This document shows, in pieces, positions 1-7,828 of a stretch of 9,712 nucleotides of DNA (positions are counted from its first letter, which is position 1; each line of letters starts with the position of its first letter). Source of the DNA: Bacteroidota bacterium (GTDB lineage Bacteria; Bacteroidota; Bacteroidia; Bacteroidales; VadinHA17). The notes below the pieces were generated by a model that ran no database searches, was not told where the DNA came from, and worked only from the letters and a program-made list of their open reading frames with translations. The DNA lies in assembly GCA_006227095.1 (NCBI GenBank), contig SBFZ01000267.1, forward strand, positions 1 to 9,712, read 5' to 3'. Position numbers and translations under genes: made by a program.

Positions 1-1415
1 CCCTTACCCTTTATGATTGTGCCCAGTGTATAGAAGATAATCTTCATGTCAAGATAAAGGGAGACATTTTCAAGGTAGAGAATGTCATATGAAAGCCTTT
101 CAAGCATGGTCTCCAGGTCAGAAGCATATCCCAGCTTGACCTGCCCCCAGCAGGTGATGCCGGGTTTGACAGCCAGCACCCTGTTGAACCACGGGGCTCT
201 CTCCCTGATCTGTTCGATGAAGTGACTCCGTTCAGGCCTGGGCCCCACCAGTGACATTTCACCCCTCAGCACATTGATGAAGTTGGGGATTTCATCAAAC
301 CGGTGCTTCCTCATGAACCTTCCGAGAGGTGTGATACGGGCATCTCCCTTCACCGCCAGCCGGGGCCCTTCTGACTCCGCTCCTTGTTCCATTGACCTGA
401 ACTTGTATATCATGAAAGGCTTGCCATATCTCCCGATCCGCTCCTGCCTGTAAATCACAGGTCCTTTTCCTTCGAGCCTGATAAGTATGGCCAGCACAGC
501 CATCAGGGGTGACATCACAATCAGGGCCATGGCTGCAAGGAAGTAATCAAGCATTACCTTTATCATAGACTGCCAGTGAGGCATCTCAGGGTAGGAGACC
601 CTGAGAAGCGGAGTGGCATATATGGGACCTGCCTCTACATGACCCGATATCACCCCCCTCATCGACGGTACTGCCTTCAGAAGCACATCACGGTAACAGA
701 TGGTGTCAACAATTCCCTCTGTCAGGCCGTATTCATCCTCTTCAAGGGCAAGAATCACCTCGTCAGTCTCATGTTCCTCAATAATACTGACCAGGTTCTC
801 AACAGGACCGAGCCATGGTACATTGCCTTCATTAACAGTATCTCTCCCGGATGTGGCGGTTACATAACCGGTGATCAGGTTCCCGGCGGGTATCTTTTCA
901 CCCATTATCTCACCTATCACCCGGGCTGCTTTTTCGCGGCTGCCGATGATAACCGTCCTGAACCCCGCTTCACGCCTGTGAATCTTCCCGGATACCATGG
1001 AGGTGATTATCAGCCTGGGTATATAGGTAAGAATGAACATCAGTAGCAGGAGAACCCCAAAAGACCTGTAGTAGGTTGAATAGTCCCCTACGGCATCATC
1101 CAGTACCAGCACAAAAAAGAGAAACACAACCGCTGCAAGGGTTATTACCAGCGATTTTCCGAATTCGAGAAGTCGTGACCGGCGGAGAGGATCAGAATAA
1201 AATCCTCCCATGGCAAACACAAAGAGAAAAAAGAATGGTATCAGCAATATCCCTGCGTAGAACTTGTTTCCCAGTTCCATCCGGAAGTATTCTCCGTATA
1301 ACTCTGTTTCAATGAAGTATTTGCGAAAAAGATAAAACAGGCCCCATGCTACCGATGAGCCGGAAAAGTCGGCAAAAATGTAGGACAGTGCAATTTTCCG
1401 GGCAAACTTTTTCAT
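1..1415 (-). CDS. Polyprenyl-phosphate sugar phosphotransferase (exopolysaccharide/capsule initiation), 3' end cut by window
   Basis: Reading the minus strand from ATG at 1415 gives 471 open codons that run off the window without a stop. Family members are usually about 460-475 residues, so probably only a few C-terminal residues are missing. Layout: four hydrophobic segments (about residues 8-30, 53-72, 86-105 and 119-138); a Rossmann-like middle domain (about 152-262, starting FRTVIIGS); a fifth membrane segment (about 288-312); then the catalytic sugar-transferase domain. Visible motifs there are YRQERIGRYGKPF, KFRSM, RFDEIPN with the acidic pair D374-E375, LVGPRPE (389-395) and WGQVK..GYA (423-431). 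Enzymes of this family transfer a sugar-1-phosphate from a nucleotide sugar to undecaprenyl phosphate at the inner membrane, starting capsule, exopolysaccharide or O-antigen repeat synthesis. The sugar cannot be told from the sequence. Residue 422 is Cys where Gly is usual (ITCWGQV). It is divergent from pcm and may lead a polysaccharide cluster to the left of the window. Confidence 0.93.
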   Translation of the reverse strand, partial: MKKFARKIALSYIFADFSGSSVAWGLFYLFRKYFIETELYGEYFRMELGNKFYAGILLIPFFFLFVFAMGGFYSDPLRRSRLLEFGKSLVITLAAVVFLFFVLVLDDAVGDYSTYYRSFGVLLLLMFILTYIPRLIITSMVSGKIHRREAGFRTVIIGSREKAARVIGEIMGEKIPAGNLITGYVTATSGRDTVNEGNVPWLGPVENLVSIIEEHETDEVILALEEDEYGLTEGIVDTICYRDVLLKAVPSMRGVISGHVEAGPIYATPLLRVSYPEMPHWQSMIKVMLDYFLAAMALIVMSPLMAVLAILIRLEGKGPVIYRQERIGRYGKPFMIYKFRSMEQGAESEGPRLAVKGDARITPLGRFMRKHRFDEIPNFINVLRGEMSLVGPRPERSHFIEQIRERAPWFNRVLAVKPGITCWGQVKLGYASDLETMLERLSYDILYLENVSLYLDMKIIFYTLGTIIKGK

Positions 1416-1435
1416 CACTCATCGCAGGAGATATG

Positions 1436-1443
1436 CAAAGATA
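1436..1443 (-). promoter_or_regulatory. Bacteroidota-type -7 promoter element for the sugar transferase
   Basis: Read on the minus strand, these bases are TATCTTTG, a perfect match to the Bacteroidota primary sigma factor -7 consensus TAnnTTTG. The box ends 20 bases before the ATG at 1415, which would give a short leader. A TTTG that could act as the -33 element lies upstream on the same strand, but the gap is 16 bases, shorter than the usual roughly 19-20. The match and position are seen directly; promoter activity is inferred. Confidence 0.5.
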
Positions 1444-1474
1444 TCTGTTATTTTTAGACCAAATTCATAGAATA

Positions 1475-2137
1475 ATGATTGAAGAATCCTTCGAGGCGAA
1501 GGGATTGAGAAAGAGGCTTATCGGGGAGCTCCGCAGCAAGGGGATCACTGACGAACGGGTCCTTGAAGCAATGGGAAAGGTCCCGCGTCACCTGTTCATG
1601 GATGATGCCTTTCTCAGACATGCTTACCAGGACAAGGCTTTTCCGATAGCTGCAGGGCAGACCATTTCGCAGCCATATACCGTTGCCGTACAGACCATGC
1701 TGCTCAACGTCGGAAAGAGAGACAAGGTGCTTGAGATAGGAACAGGGTCAGGCTACCAGGCTGCCGTGCTGGCAGAGATGGGTGTTAAGGTCTATACCAT
1801 CGAGAGGCAGAGGGAGCTTTACCGGAAGTCGCAGATCATGCTGAACAGCCTGGGATACAGGATGCATTTCTTCCTGGGTGACGGTTACCAGGGACAACCG
1901 CAATACGGGCCCTATGACGGCATTATTATCACTGCCGCCACCGCCGGTGTGCCGGACAACCTGCTCAGGCAGCTCCGTATAGGTGGCAGGCTGGTGGTGC
2001 CGAAGGGAGAGCGTGACTCACAGGTCATGACACTCTATCTACGCAAGGGGGAAGATGACTATGAGATCACAACACACGGATATTTTGTCTTTGTTCCGAT
2101 GCTCCCGGGTATAGCCAACGGAAACGGAGAACAATGA
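1475..2137 (+). CDS. pcm: Protein-L-isoaspartate O-methyltransferase
   Basis: This cytosolic repair enzyme uses S-adenosylmethionine to methylate abnormal L-isoaspartyl residues in aged proteins so that they can revert to L-aspartate. With the start at 1475 it is 220 residues, close to the usual 205-220. Motifs: the isoaspartate-binding GQTISQPY (61-68), SAM motif I VLEIGTGSG (85-93), E110 after the second strand, GDG (135-137), DGIIITAA (148-155), and the GGRLVVPKG strand (170-178). The frame is open back to an ATG at 1346, but that would overlap the divergent transferase by about 70 bases and add a polar stretch with no family match. ATG 1433 would also cover the divergent promoter. I therefore prefer ATG 1475 (MIEESF), although no Shine-Dalgarno is visible. 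A weak -7-like TATTTTTA lies at 1449-1456. It is probably co-transcribed with the hydrolase gene 58 bases downstream. Confidence 0.93.
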   Translation: MIEESFEAKGLRKRLIGELRSKGITDERVLEAMGKVPRHLFMDDAFLRHAYQDKAFPIAAGQTISQPYTVAVQTMLLNVGKRDKVLEIGTGSGYQAAVLAEMGVKVYTIERQRELYRKSQIMLNSLGYRMHFFLGDGYQGQPQYGPYDGIIITAATAGVPDNLLRQLRIGGRLVVPKGERDSQVMTLYLRKGEDDYEITTHGYFVFVPMLPGIANGNGEQ

Positions 2138-2143
2138 AGAATG

Positions 2144-2169
2144 CCGTCCCAGGCTCCTGCCGGGAACGG
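2144..2169 (+). other. Imperfect hairpin in the pcm-hydrolase spacer
   Basis: The spacer RNA can fold as CCGT-CCC-(A)-GGC, a TCCT tetraloop, then GCC-GGG-(A)-ACGG. This gives ten Watson-Crick pairs broken by one bulged A on each side. No T-run follows, so it does not look like an intrinsic terminator. It could affect mRNA stability or coupling between the two genes. The pairing is seen directly; any role is speculative. Confidence 0.3.
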
Positions 2170-2195
2170 AAAGCAAAATCCATAGAGACGATATT

Positions 2196-2831
2196 ATGAA
2201 GATATTAAGGGCGGTCTTTTCACCAATAGAGGTAAACACATATATTCTGACTGGTAATGATGAAGAATGTATAATTATTGATTGCGGATGCTATGGCGTC
2301 GAAGAGGAGAAGAGGCTGGAAGAGATGCTTGAAGCCAGGCGGCTGAAACCGGTAATGCTGATTGATACACACTGTCACCTTGATCATGTTTTCGGTAACA
2401 GATTCATTCTGGAAAGGTACGGACTGAGACCGTGGTTTCATGAGGGAGACAGGCACAACTACCTGAATGCGCCAAAGCATGCCCTGATGTTCGGGCTGAC
2501 AATGGAACCGCCGCCGGAGCAGGAGGGATATCTTACTGAAGGGGAGATGATATCAGCTGCAGGTGTGTCAATGAAGGTCATCGGTGTTCCCGGGCATTCT
2601 CCCGGGGGAATATCGCTTTACTCTGAAACTGACGGTGTGGTTTTTACGGGTGATGCACTCTTTGCAGGCAGCATAGGGAGGTCTGACCTGCCTGGAGGTG
2701 ATCATGAACTGCTGATGGAGAGAATCAGGGAACAGCTCTTTACACTGCCGCCTGAAACTGCAGTGTACCCGGGCCATGGGCCGGCCACAACCATAGGGGA
2801 GGAGATGAAGAGTAATCCCTTTTTCACATGA
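2196..2831 (+). CDS. Metallo-beta-lactamase-fold hydrolase, glyoxalase II-like (YcbL type)
   Basis: A 211-residue single-domain protein with no signal peptide, so probably cytosolic. The metal-binding pattern of the glyoxalase II branch is complete: THCHLDH (58-64) supplies H59, H61, D63 and H64; VPGHSPG supplies H134; FTGDALFAGSIGRSDLPGG supplies the bridging D153; and VYPGHGP supplies H194. The C-terminus (TTIGEEMKSNPFF) is typical of the short YcbL-like group, which lacks the extra helical substrate-binding domain of classical hydroxyacylglutathione hydrolase. Family members hydrolyse thioesters of small thiols such as S-lactoylglutathione, but the true substrate is uncertain here, since many Bacteroidota lack glutathione. 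It lies 58 bases after pcm on the same strand and may share its transcript. The start ATG has no obvious Shine-Dalgarno, as is normal in this phylum. The fold and active site are secure; the physiological substrate is not. Confidence 0.9.
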   Translation: MKILRAVFSPIEVNTYILTGNDEECIIIDCGCYGVEEEKRLEEMLEARRLKPVMLIDTHCHLDHVFGNRFILERYGLRPWFHEGDRHNYLNAPKHALMFGLTMEPPPEQEGYLTEGEMISAAGVSMKVIGVPGHSPGGISLYSETDGVVFTGDALFAGSIGRSDLPGGDHELLMERIREQLFTLPPETAVYPGHGPATTIGEEMKSNPFFT

Positions 2832-2872
2832 AAACATGATGAATATGGTTTTTTTTGTTTTCCCCTTTATGC

Positions 2873-2880
2873 TATTTTCG
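2873..2880 (+). promoter_or_regulatory. Possible -7 promoter element upstream of gcvP
   Basis: TATTTTCG differs from the Bacteroidota -7 consensus TAnnTTTG at one base and lies 37 bases before the gcvP ATG. A TTTG occurs at 2854-2857 inside a T-rich run, but the gap is only 15 bases, shorter than usual. The AT-rich 86-base spacer would suit a promoter. The assignment is tentative. Confidence 0.25.
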
Positions 2881-2917
2881 CCTTGTCTTCATGACCGAAT
2901 AACCAACTGAAAATAAT

Positions 2918-5803
2918 ATGACATCAGATCATTTTGTAAACCGTCACATCGGGCCGCGTGAGAGCGAAACTGCTGAGATGTGCAAGGCCATTGGTGTTGA
3001 TTCACCCGAACAACTGATTAACCAGACAGTGCCTGCATCCATCAGGCTTGAGAAACCTCTCAACCTGCCGCCTGCAATGACCGAGTTTGAATATCTGGCA
3101 CACATAAGGGAACTGGGAACACGCAACAAGCTGTTCCGGTCGTTCATAGGCCAGGGTTATTACGGTGTGGCTGTCCCGCCTGTCATAGTGCGCAATGTCC
3201 TTGAAAACCCTGCATGGTATACATCGTATACACCATACCAGGCGGAGATCTCGCAGGGAAGGCTTGAGGCGTTGCTTAATTTCCAGACCATGGTGGCTGG
3301 CCTTACAGCCATGGAAATTGCGAATGCTTCGCTGCTCGATGAGTCTACGGCTGCCGCTGAGGCAATGATCATGATGTACAATGCCCGTTCAAGAGAAAAG
3401 GTAAAGGGAGGGGCCAACCTGTTCCTTGTTGACAACTCGGTTTTCAGGCAGACCCGTGATGTGCTCATTACCCGTGCTGCACCTCTTGATATTGACATAC
3501 AGTTTGTTGATTACAGGCAGGTTGAGCCTGATGCAAGAATGTTTGGCATGATCGTACAGTACCCGGCTGCCTGCGGAGAGATACGTGACTACCGTGAGCT
3601 TGTGGAAAAGGTTCACGGTGCCGGTGCCCTGGTGGGTGTGGGTGCAGATCTGATGAGTCTCACCCTGCTGACCCCTCCGGGAGAGTGGGGCGCTGACATC
3701 GTCTTCGGATCAAATCAGCGCTTCGGCCTGCCGATGAGTTACGGAGGCCCGCATGCCGGTTTCTTTGCCACCAGGGATGATATGAAGCGCAATATGCCGG
3801 GACGCCTGATAGGTGTCTCCATTGATGCCCAGGGCAACCAGGCATTGCGAATGGCACTGCAGACGCGCGAACAGCATATCAAGCGTGAGCGTGCAACCTC
3901 TAACATATGTACCGCACAGGCACTCCTGGCAACCATGTCAGGAATGTATGCACAGTATCATGGCCCCGAGGGACTGAAGAACATTGCACGCCATATTTTC
4001 TCCGCTGCATGCACACTGGCAGGTGCACTCAGGAAACTGGGATACACAATCAAGCATGAACAGTTCTTTGATACCGTAAGGGTACAGGCCGTTACCGGGG
4101 TAACTGCTGAAATGATTGAAAAGATCGCACTGCGAAAGGGGATAAACCTGTGGTACCCTTGTGCCAACTGCGCAGTGATAAGCACTGATGAGATTACCAC
4201 ACTGAAGGAGATAAACGATATTGTATCTGTTTTCGCCGAGGCAGCCGGTAAGCAGGCTGAGGAGGCCACCTCCCTGTGTGACTGCTTCTGCATTGATGAG
4301 AAGTTTCACCGCAAGTCGGCTTTCCTGCAGGAACGCACCTTCAACAGCTACCACAGCGAGACTGACATGATGCGTTATATAAAGATGCTTGAACGCAAGG
4401 ACTTCTCCCTGGCAAACGGAATGATACCGCTGGGATCATGCACCATGAAGCTTAACCCGGCAGCTGCAATGTTTGCAATGAGCTGGCCTGAGTTCGGGGG
4501 GATACACCCGTTCGTTCCGGCTGACCAGGCAGGGGGTTATCACAAGGTAATGGAAGAACTTGGCGAAGCCCTCAAGGAGATAACCGGCTTTGAGGCGGTG
4601 TCATTCCAGCCCAACTCCGGTGCGGCAGGTGAGTATGCCGGACTGATGGTTATCAGGCAGTACCATATCAGCCGCAACGAGGGTCACAGGAATGTGGCAC
4701 TGATACCGTCATCAGCACATGGCACCAACCCCGCCAGTGCAGCCATGGCCGGCATGAAGGTTGTGGTCGTGGAGTGTGACGAGAAGGGAAACATAAGTGT
4801 TGAAGACCTCAGGAAAAAAGCTGTTGACCATGCCGGCAATCTCAGCTCGGCAATGATTACATACCCCTCAACTCATGGCGTTTTTGAAGAGGCCATCAGG
4901 GAAATGATCAACATAGTGCATGAGAACGGCGGCCTGGTTTACATGGACGGTGCCAACATGAATGCCCAGGTCGGGCTTACCAGTCCGGGCCATATAGGTG
5001 CTGATGTATGCCACCTCAACCTGCATAAGACTTTCGCCATACCTCATGGAGGCGGTGGCCCGGGCATGGGTCCCATCCTCTGCAACTCGAAGCTGGCAGA
5101 ATTCCTTCCATCGCACCCGGTGGTGAAGACAGGAGGCAGCCACGGCATCACGGCAGTGGCGGCAGCGCCATTCGGCAGCGCCCATGTCCTTACCATAAGC
5201 CATGCATATGTCATGATGCTGGGCGCAGAGGGGCTGACAAAGTCTACCGTTTATGCCATTCTCAATGCCAACTATATCTCCTCAAAGCTTGAGGGTAAGT
5301 ATAAAGTGCTGTATAAAGGTACAAACGGCCGTTGCGCCCATGAGATGATTCTCGACTGCAGGGGTTTCAGGGATGCCGGCGTGGATGAATCTGACATCGC
5401 CAAGAGACTGATGGACTACGGATTCCATGCTCCGACACTCTCATTCCCGGTTCACGGCACCCTGATGGTTGAACCTACAGAGTCGGAGCCAAAGGCAGAG
5501 CTGGACAGGTTCATTGATGCCATGAAGAGCATCTGGAACGAGATTGAGGAGGTAAGGACCGGCAAGGCTGACAGGGAAGATAACGTCCTGAAGAATGCCC
5601 CCCATACTGCCACAGCAGTTATCTCTGACAACTGGAATCATGCCTATCCGCGTGAAAAGGCCGCATACCCGCTTTCGTGGATAGCTGAAAATAAATTCTG
5701 GCCTACTGTCGGCCGGGTTGATAATGGCTACGGAGACCGCAACCTGGTGTGCACCTGCGCACCTATTGACTCATACCGGTTCGAAAATCTAAACTTCGAA
5801 TAG
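2918..5803 (+). CDS. gcvP: Glycine dehydrogenase (aminomethyl-transferring), glycine cleavage system P protein
   Basis: This PLP enzyme decarboxylates glycine and passes the aminomethyl group to the lipoyl arm of the H protein, the first step of glycine cleavage to CO2, NH3, NADH and methylene-THF in the cytosol. At 961 residues it is the full-length single-chain form, with both halves fused (E. coli GcvP is 957). Markers in order: NRHIGPR near the N-terminus (8-14), YTPYQAEISQGRLEALLNFQ around 105-125, LLDESTAAAEAM (139-150), a junction near 460, IPLGSCTMKLN (503-513), SSAHGTNPASA with H601, then LNLHKTF with the PLP-binding Lys at K704, followed by the glycine-rich loop GGGGPGMGP (711-719). 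No frameshift or missing key residue was seen. gcvT, gcvH and lpd are not nearby, as is common in Bacteroidota. No glycine riboswitch is recognisable in the short upstream spacer. Confidence 0.98.
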   Translation: MTSDHFVNRHIGPRESETAEMCKAIGVDSPEQLINQTVPASIRLEKPLNLPPAMTEFEYLAHIRELGTRNKLFRSFIGQGYYGVAVPPVIVRNVLENPAWYTSYTPYQAEISQGRLEALLNFQTMVAGLTAMEIANASLLDESTAAAEAMIMMYNARSREKVKGGANLFLVDNSVFRQTRDVLITRAAPLDIDIQFVDYRQVEPDARMFGMIVQYPAACGEIRDYRELVEKVHGAGALVGVGADLMSLTLLTPPGEWGADIVFGSNQRFGLPMSYGGPHAGFFATRDDMKRNMPGRLIGVSIDAQGNQALRMALQTREQHIKRERATSNICTAQALLATMSGMYAQYHGPEGLKNIARHIFSAACTLAGALRKLGYTIKHEQFFDTVRVQAVTGVTAEMIEKIALRKGINLWYPCANCAVISTDEITTLKEINDIVSVFAEAAGKQAEEATSLCDCFCIDEKFHRKSAFLQERTFNSYHSETDMMRYIKMLERKDFSLANGMIPLGSCTMKLNPAAAMFAMSWPEFGGIHPFVPADQAGGYHKVMEELGEALKEITGFEAVSFQPNSGAAGEYAGLMVIRQYHISRNEGHRNVALIPSSAHGTNPASAAMAGMKVVVVECDEKGNISVEDLRKKAVDHAGNLSSAMITYPSTHGVFEEAIREMINIVHENGGLVYMDGANMNAQVGLTSPGHIGADVCHLNLHKTFAIPHGGGGPGMGPILCNSKLAEFLPSHPVVKTGGSHGITAVAAAPFGSAHVLTISHAYVMMLGAEGLTKSTVYAILNANYISSKLEGKYKVLYKGTNGRCAHEMILDCRGFRDAGVDESDIAKRLMDYGFHAPTLSFPVHGTLMVEPTESEPKAELDRFIDAMKSIWNEIEEVRTGKADREDNVLKNAPHTATAVISDNWNHAYPREKAAYPLSWIAENKFWPTVGRVDNGYGDRNLVCTCAPIDSYRFENLNFE

Positions 5804-5812
5804 GATTTTTTT
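5780..5812 (+). terminator. Possible intrinsic terminator at the 3' end of gcvP
   Basis: TTCGAA (5780-5785) and TTCGAA (5795-5800) can pair as a six-bp stem around a nine-base loop, overlapping the last gcvP codons. A run of seven Ts follows at 5806-5812 after a five-base gap. The stem is AT-rich and the gap slightly long, so this would be a weak terminator. It fits gcvP being transcribed separately from the GH15 gene, which starts 101 bases after the gcvP stop. Confidence 0.35.
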
Positions 5813-5904
5813 GTTTATCTTGTAGCCTCGGCCTCTCATTTCAGTGTAAGGCTGAATTCCGTGTCGCATTCTGACAGCGGCATCTTAAATTAATTTCTAC
5901 GACT

Positions 5905-7686
5905 ATGGGTTCCATTCACAAGTATGATATGGGAGTGATAGGTAATTGTTCATTCCTTGCCTATATCAGCAAAACAGCAGAGATAAAATGGATGTGTCTT
6001 CCCAGGTTTGACAGCAGCTTCGTCTTCGGATCACTTCTTGATCAGGAAAAGGGAGGTGAGTTTTATATCAGGCCTGTTGAGAATGACTTCTATACATTCC
6101 AGTCCTATCTCAAAAACACAAATATTCTCTCAACTGAGTTCATCACTTCTGACGGCAAGTTCAGGGTGACTGACTTTGCCCCCAGGTTTTACCAGTATGA
6201 CAGGTACTACCGCCCGCTTATGCTGATACGCAAGATTGAGCTGCTTGACGGTAACCCATTCATAACCGTAAAATGCGAGCCGGTTGGCAGCTACGGTGAT
6301 TTCAGGCCCCAGATCGTTGCAGGAAGCAATCACATCAGGTACCTCAACTTTGACACACAGGTCAGGCTGACAACAAACATTCCGCTAACGTACATCATTA
6401 ACAACCAGCCTTTCATTCTCAATGATACCTGTTACCTGGCCTTTACTTATGGTGTCCCGCTGGAAGCTCCCCTTGAATCAACGACTGATGATTTTCTTGA
6501 GAAGACCACCAAGTACTGGCTGCAGTGGGTCAAGAACACCTCAATTCCCAATATTTTCCAGGATGAGATAATCAGGTCGGCACTTGTGCTTAAGCTTCAT
6601 CAGTTTGAAGATACCGGAGCCATTATCGCATCTGGTACAACCAGCCTTCCGGAAGCTCCCGGTGCGGGCAGGAACTGGGATTACCGGTATTGCTGGATGA
6701 GGGATTCATATTATACACTGAATGCCTTCAACAACCTCGGTCACTTTGATGAACTGGAAAAGTATTTCCTCTATATCCAGAATATCATTTTGTCGGAAAA
6801 AAAGAAGATAAAACCGATGTACACCATAGCAGGAACCGGCGTGCCTAAAGAAAAAGAGCTGGATCTTGCAGGTTACCTTGGGAACAAACCCGTTCACCTG
6901 GGCAACAATGCTTTTAACCAGGAGCAGAACGACATTTACGGACAGGTACTGGCAAGCCTGCTTCCCCTCTATATTGACAGGAGGCTCAACTATTTGTCAT
7001 ACAAGAAGTCGAGGGAAGTGATATACTGGCTGCTTCAGAGGCTTGAGGAGACCATGGAGCTTCCGGATGCCGGTATCTGGGAGTTCCGCAACAGGATGCA
7101 GGAGAATTGTTATACCTTCCTGTTTCACTGGGCCGGAAGCAAGGCGGCAGAAAAGATAGCAACGCACTTTTCAGACAATGACCTCAGGGCTAAAGCCGGA
7201 AAACTTGCTGCCAGGGCGGCAGAGAAGATTGAGATGTGTTACCGTGCTGATCTCAAGGCATATATGCAGGCAATTGGCAATGATAACTTCGATGCTGCCA
7301 CGCTGCACCTGGTGAACATGAATTATCTCGACCCGTCAGGAGAGAGGGCCAGGGACCACCTTGCAGCTCTTGCAGGACACCTCAAGACAGATGACGGACT
7401 GTTTTACAGGTACATACATGAAGACGACTTCGGGAAGCCGGAGACTACATTCCTGGTGTGTGCCTTCTGGTATGCAGAGGCTCTCGCCGGAACGGGTCGT
7501 GTAGAGGATGCCATGCAGACTATTGAGAAACTGCTTGGGTACTCCAACCACCTCGGCTTGTTCAGTGAGGATGCAGGATGTGATGGCAGCCAGTGGGGAA
7601 ATTTCCCCCAGACATACAGCCACGTGGGGCTGATGAATGCAATCTACCGGATTGCTGCGAAACTTGACAGGCCTGTCTTCCTGTGA
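5905..7686 (+). CDS. Glycoside hydrolase family 15 protein (glucoamylase/trehalase type)
   Basis: A 593-residue protein of the usual length for bacterial GH15. An N-terminal beta-sandwich (about 1-190, starting YDMGVIGNCSFLAYIS) precedes an (alpha/alpha)6-barrel (about 215-590). Active-site signatures are present: GRNWDYRYCWMRD (255-267) lining the sugar site, PDAGIWEFR with the probable catalytic acid E393, and GLFSEDAG with the probable catalytic base E555, followed by QWGNFPQTYSHVGL. No signal peptide is seen, so it should act in the cytoplasm. GH15 includes glucoamylases, glucodextranases and inverting trehalases. The otsAB gene directly downstream on the same strand suggests trehalose or a related alpha-glucoside as substrate, but sequence alone does not separate trehalase from glucoamylase. 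The start MGSIHKYDMGVIG matches the family N-terminus. No clear promoter or Shine-Dalgarno is visible in the AT-rich 101-base spacer upstream. Confidence 0.93.
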   Translation: MGSIHKYDMGVIGNCSFLAYISKTAEIKWMCLPRFDSSFVFGSLLDQEKGGEFYIRPVENDFYTFQSYLKNTNILSTEFITSDGKFRVTDFAPRFYQYDRYYRPLMLIRKIELLDGNPFITVKCEPVGSYGDFRPQIVAGSNHIRYLNFDTQVRLTTNIPLTYIINNQPFILNDTCYLAFTYGVPLEAPLESTTDDFLEKTTKYWLQWVKNTSIPNIFQDEIIRSALVLKLHQFEDTGAIIASGTTSLPEAPGAGRNWDYRYCWMRDSYYTLNAFNNLGHFDELEKYFLYIQNIILSEKKKIKPMYTIAGTGVPKEKELDLAGYLGNKPVHLGNNAFNQEQNDIYGQVLASLLPLYIDRRLNYLSYKKSREVIYWLLQRLEETMELPDAGIWEFRNRMQENCYTFLFHWAGSKAAEKIATHFSDNDLRAKAGKLAARAAEKIEMCYRADLKAYMQAIGNDNFDAATLHLVNMNYLDPSGERARDHLAALAGHLKTDDGLFYRYIHEDDFGKPETTFLVCAFWYAEALAGTGRVEDAMQTIEKLLGYSNHLGLFSEDAGCDGSQWGNFPQTYSHVGLMNAIYRIAAKLDRPVFL

Positions 7687-7742
7687 GTGCCGGGGCTATG
7701 ACCCCTGAATGCAGTCTTTTTGAAATGGGAAAAGGAGCCAGT

Positions 7743-7796
7743 TCCGGGTATCAGGCTCTGACTAAAATGATAAGACCGGAGAATCCGATACCCGGA
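7743..7796. repeat. Interrupted 10-bp perfect inverted repeat upstream of otsAB
   Basis: TCCGGGTATC (7743-7752) and GATACCCGGA (7787-7796) are perfect reverse complements around 34 bases. The interior can extend the fold: GG (7754-7755) with CC (7785-7786), and CTCTG (7756-7760) with CGGAG (7777-7781, one G-U pair), leaving a 16-base A-rich apical loop. The element ends 32 bases before the otsAB ATG. It may be a leader-RNA structure, a protein-binding site or a genomic intergenic repeat. It is followed by TCTCC rather than a T-run, so it is not a standard terminator on the plus strand. No other copy was noticed in this window. Confidence 0.6.
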
Positions 7797-7828
7797 TCTC
7801 CTTCAGGCAAATATTTAATTGTACAGTT

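Noticed and set aside
576..1315. Plus-strand open frames of 156 and 79 codons opposite the left-hand gene
   Set aside because: They lie antisense to the sugar transferase, whose minus-strand frame carries all the family motifs. Their translations are low-complexity and resemble no known family.
1346..1474. N-terminal extension of pcm back to ATG 1346 or ATG 1433
   Set aside because: The extension overlaps the divergent gene or its promoter box, has no match to the family N-terminus and makes the protein longer than usual. ATG 1475 fits the family length.
2832..2917. Glycine riboswitch or terminator upstream of gcvP
   Set aside because: The 86-base spacer is too short and AT-rich for a glycine riboswitch, and no aptamer-like conserved blocks are seen. 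The T-run at 2849-2856 is preceded only by a very weak CATG-aaaa-CATG pairing.
2944..5641. Numerous minus-strand open frames opposite gcvP
   Set aside because: They are shadows of a long, well-conserved coding gene and show no recognisable domains.
5804..5904. Small gene or RNA in the gcvP-GH15 spacer
   Set aside because: Apart from the T-run, only a five-bp TTCAG/CTGAA pairing was seen, and no convincing promoter consensus or coding frame.
7692..7720. GGGG-ctatga-CCCC hairpin followed by a short T-run after the GH15 stop, considered as a terminator
   Set aside because: The stem is only four bp and the five-T run begins about ten bases later, so it is too weak to call as a terminator.
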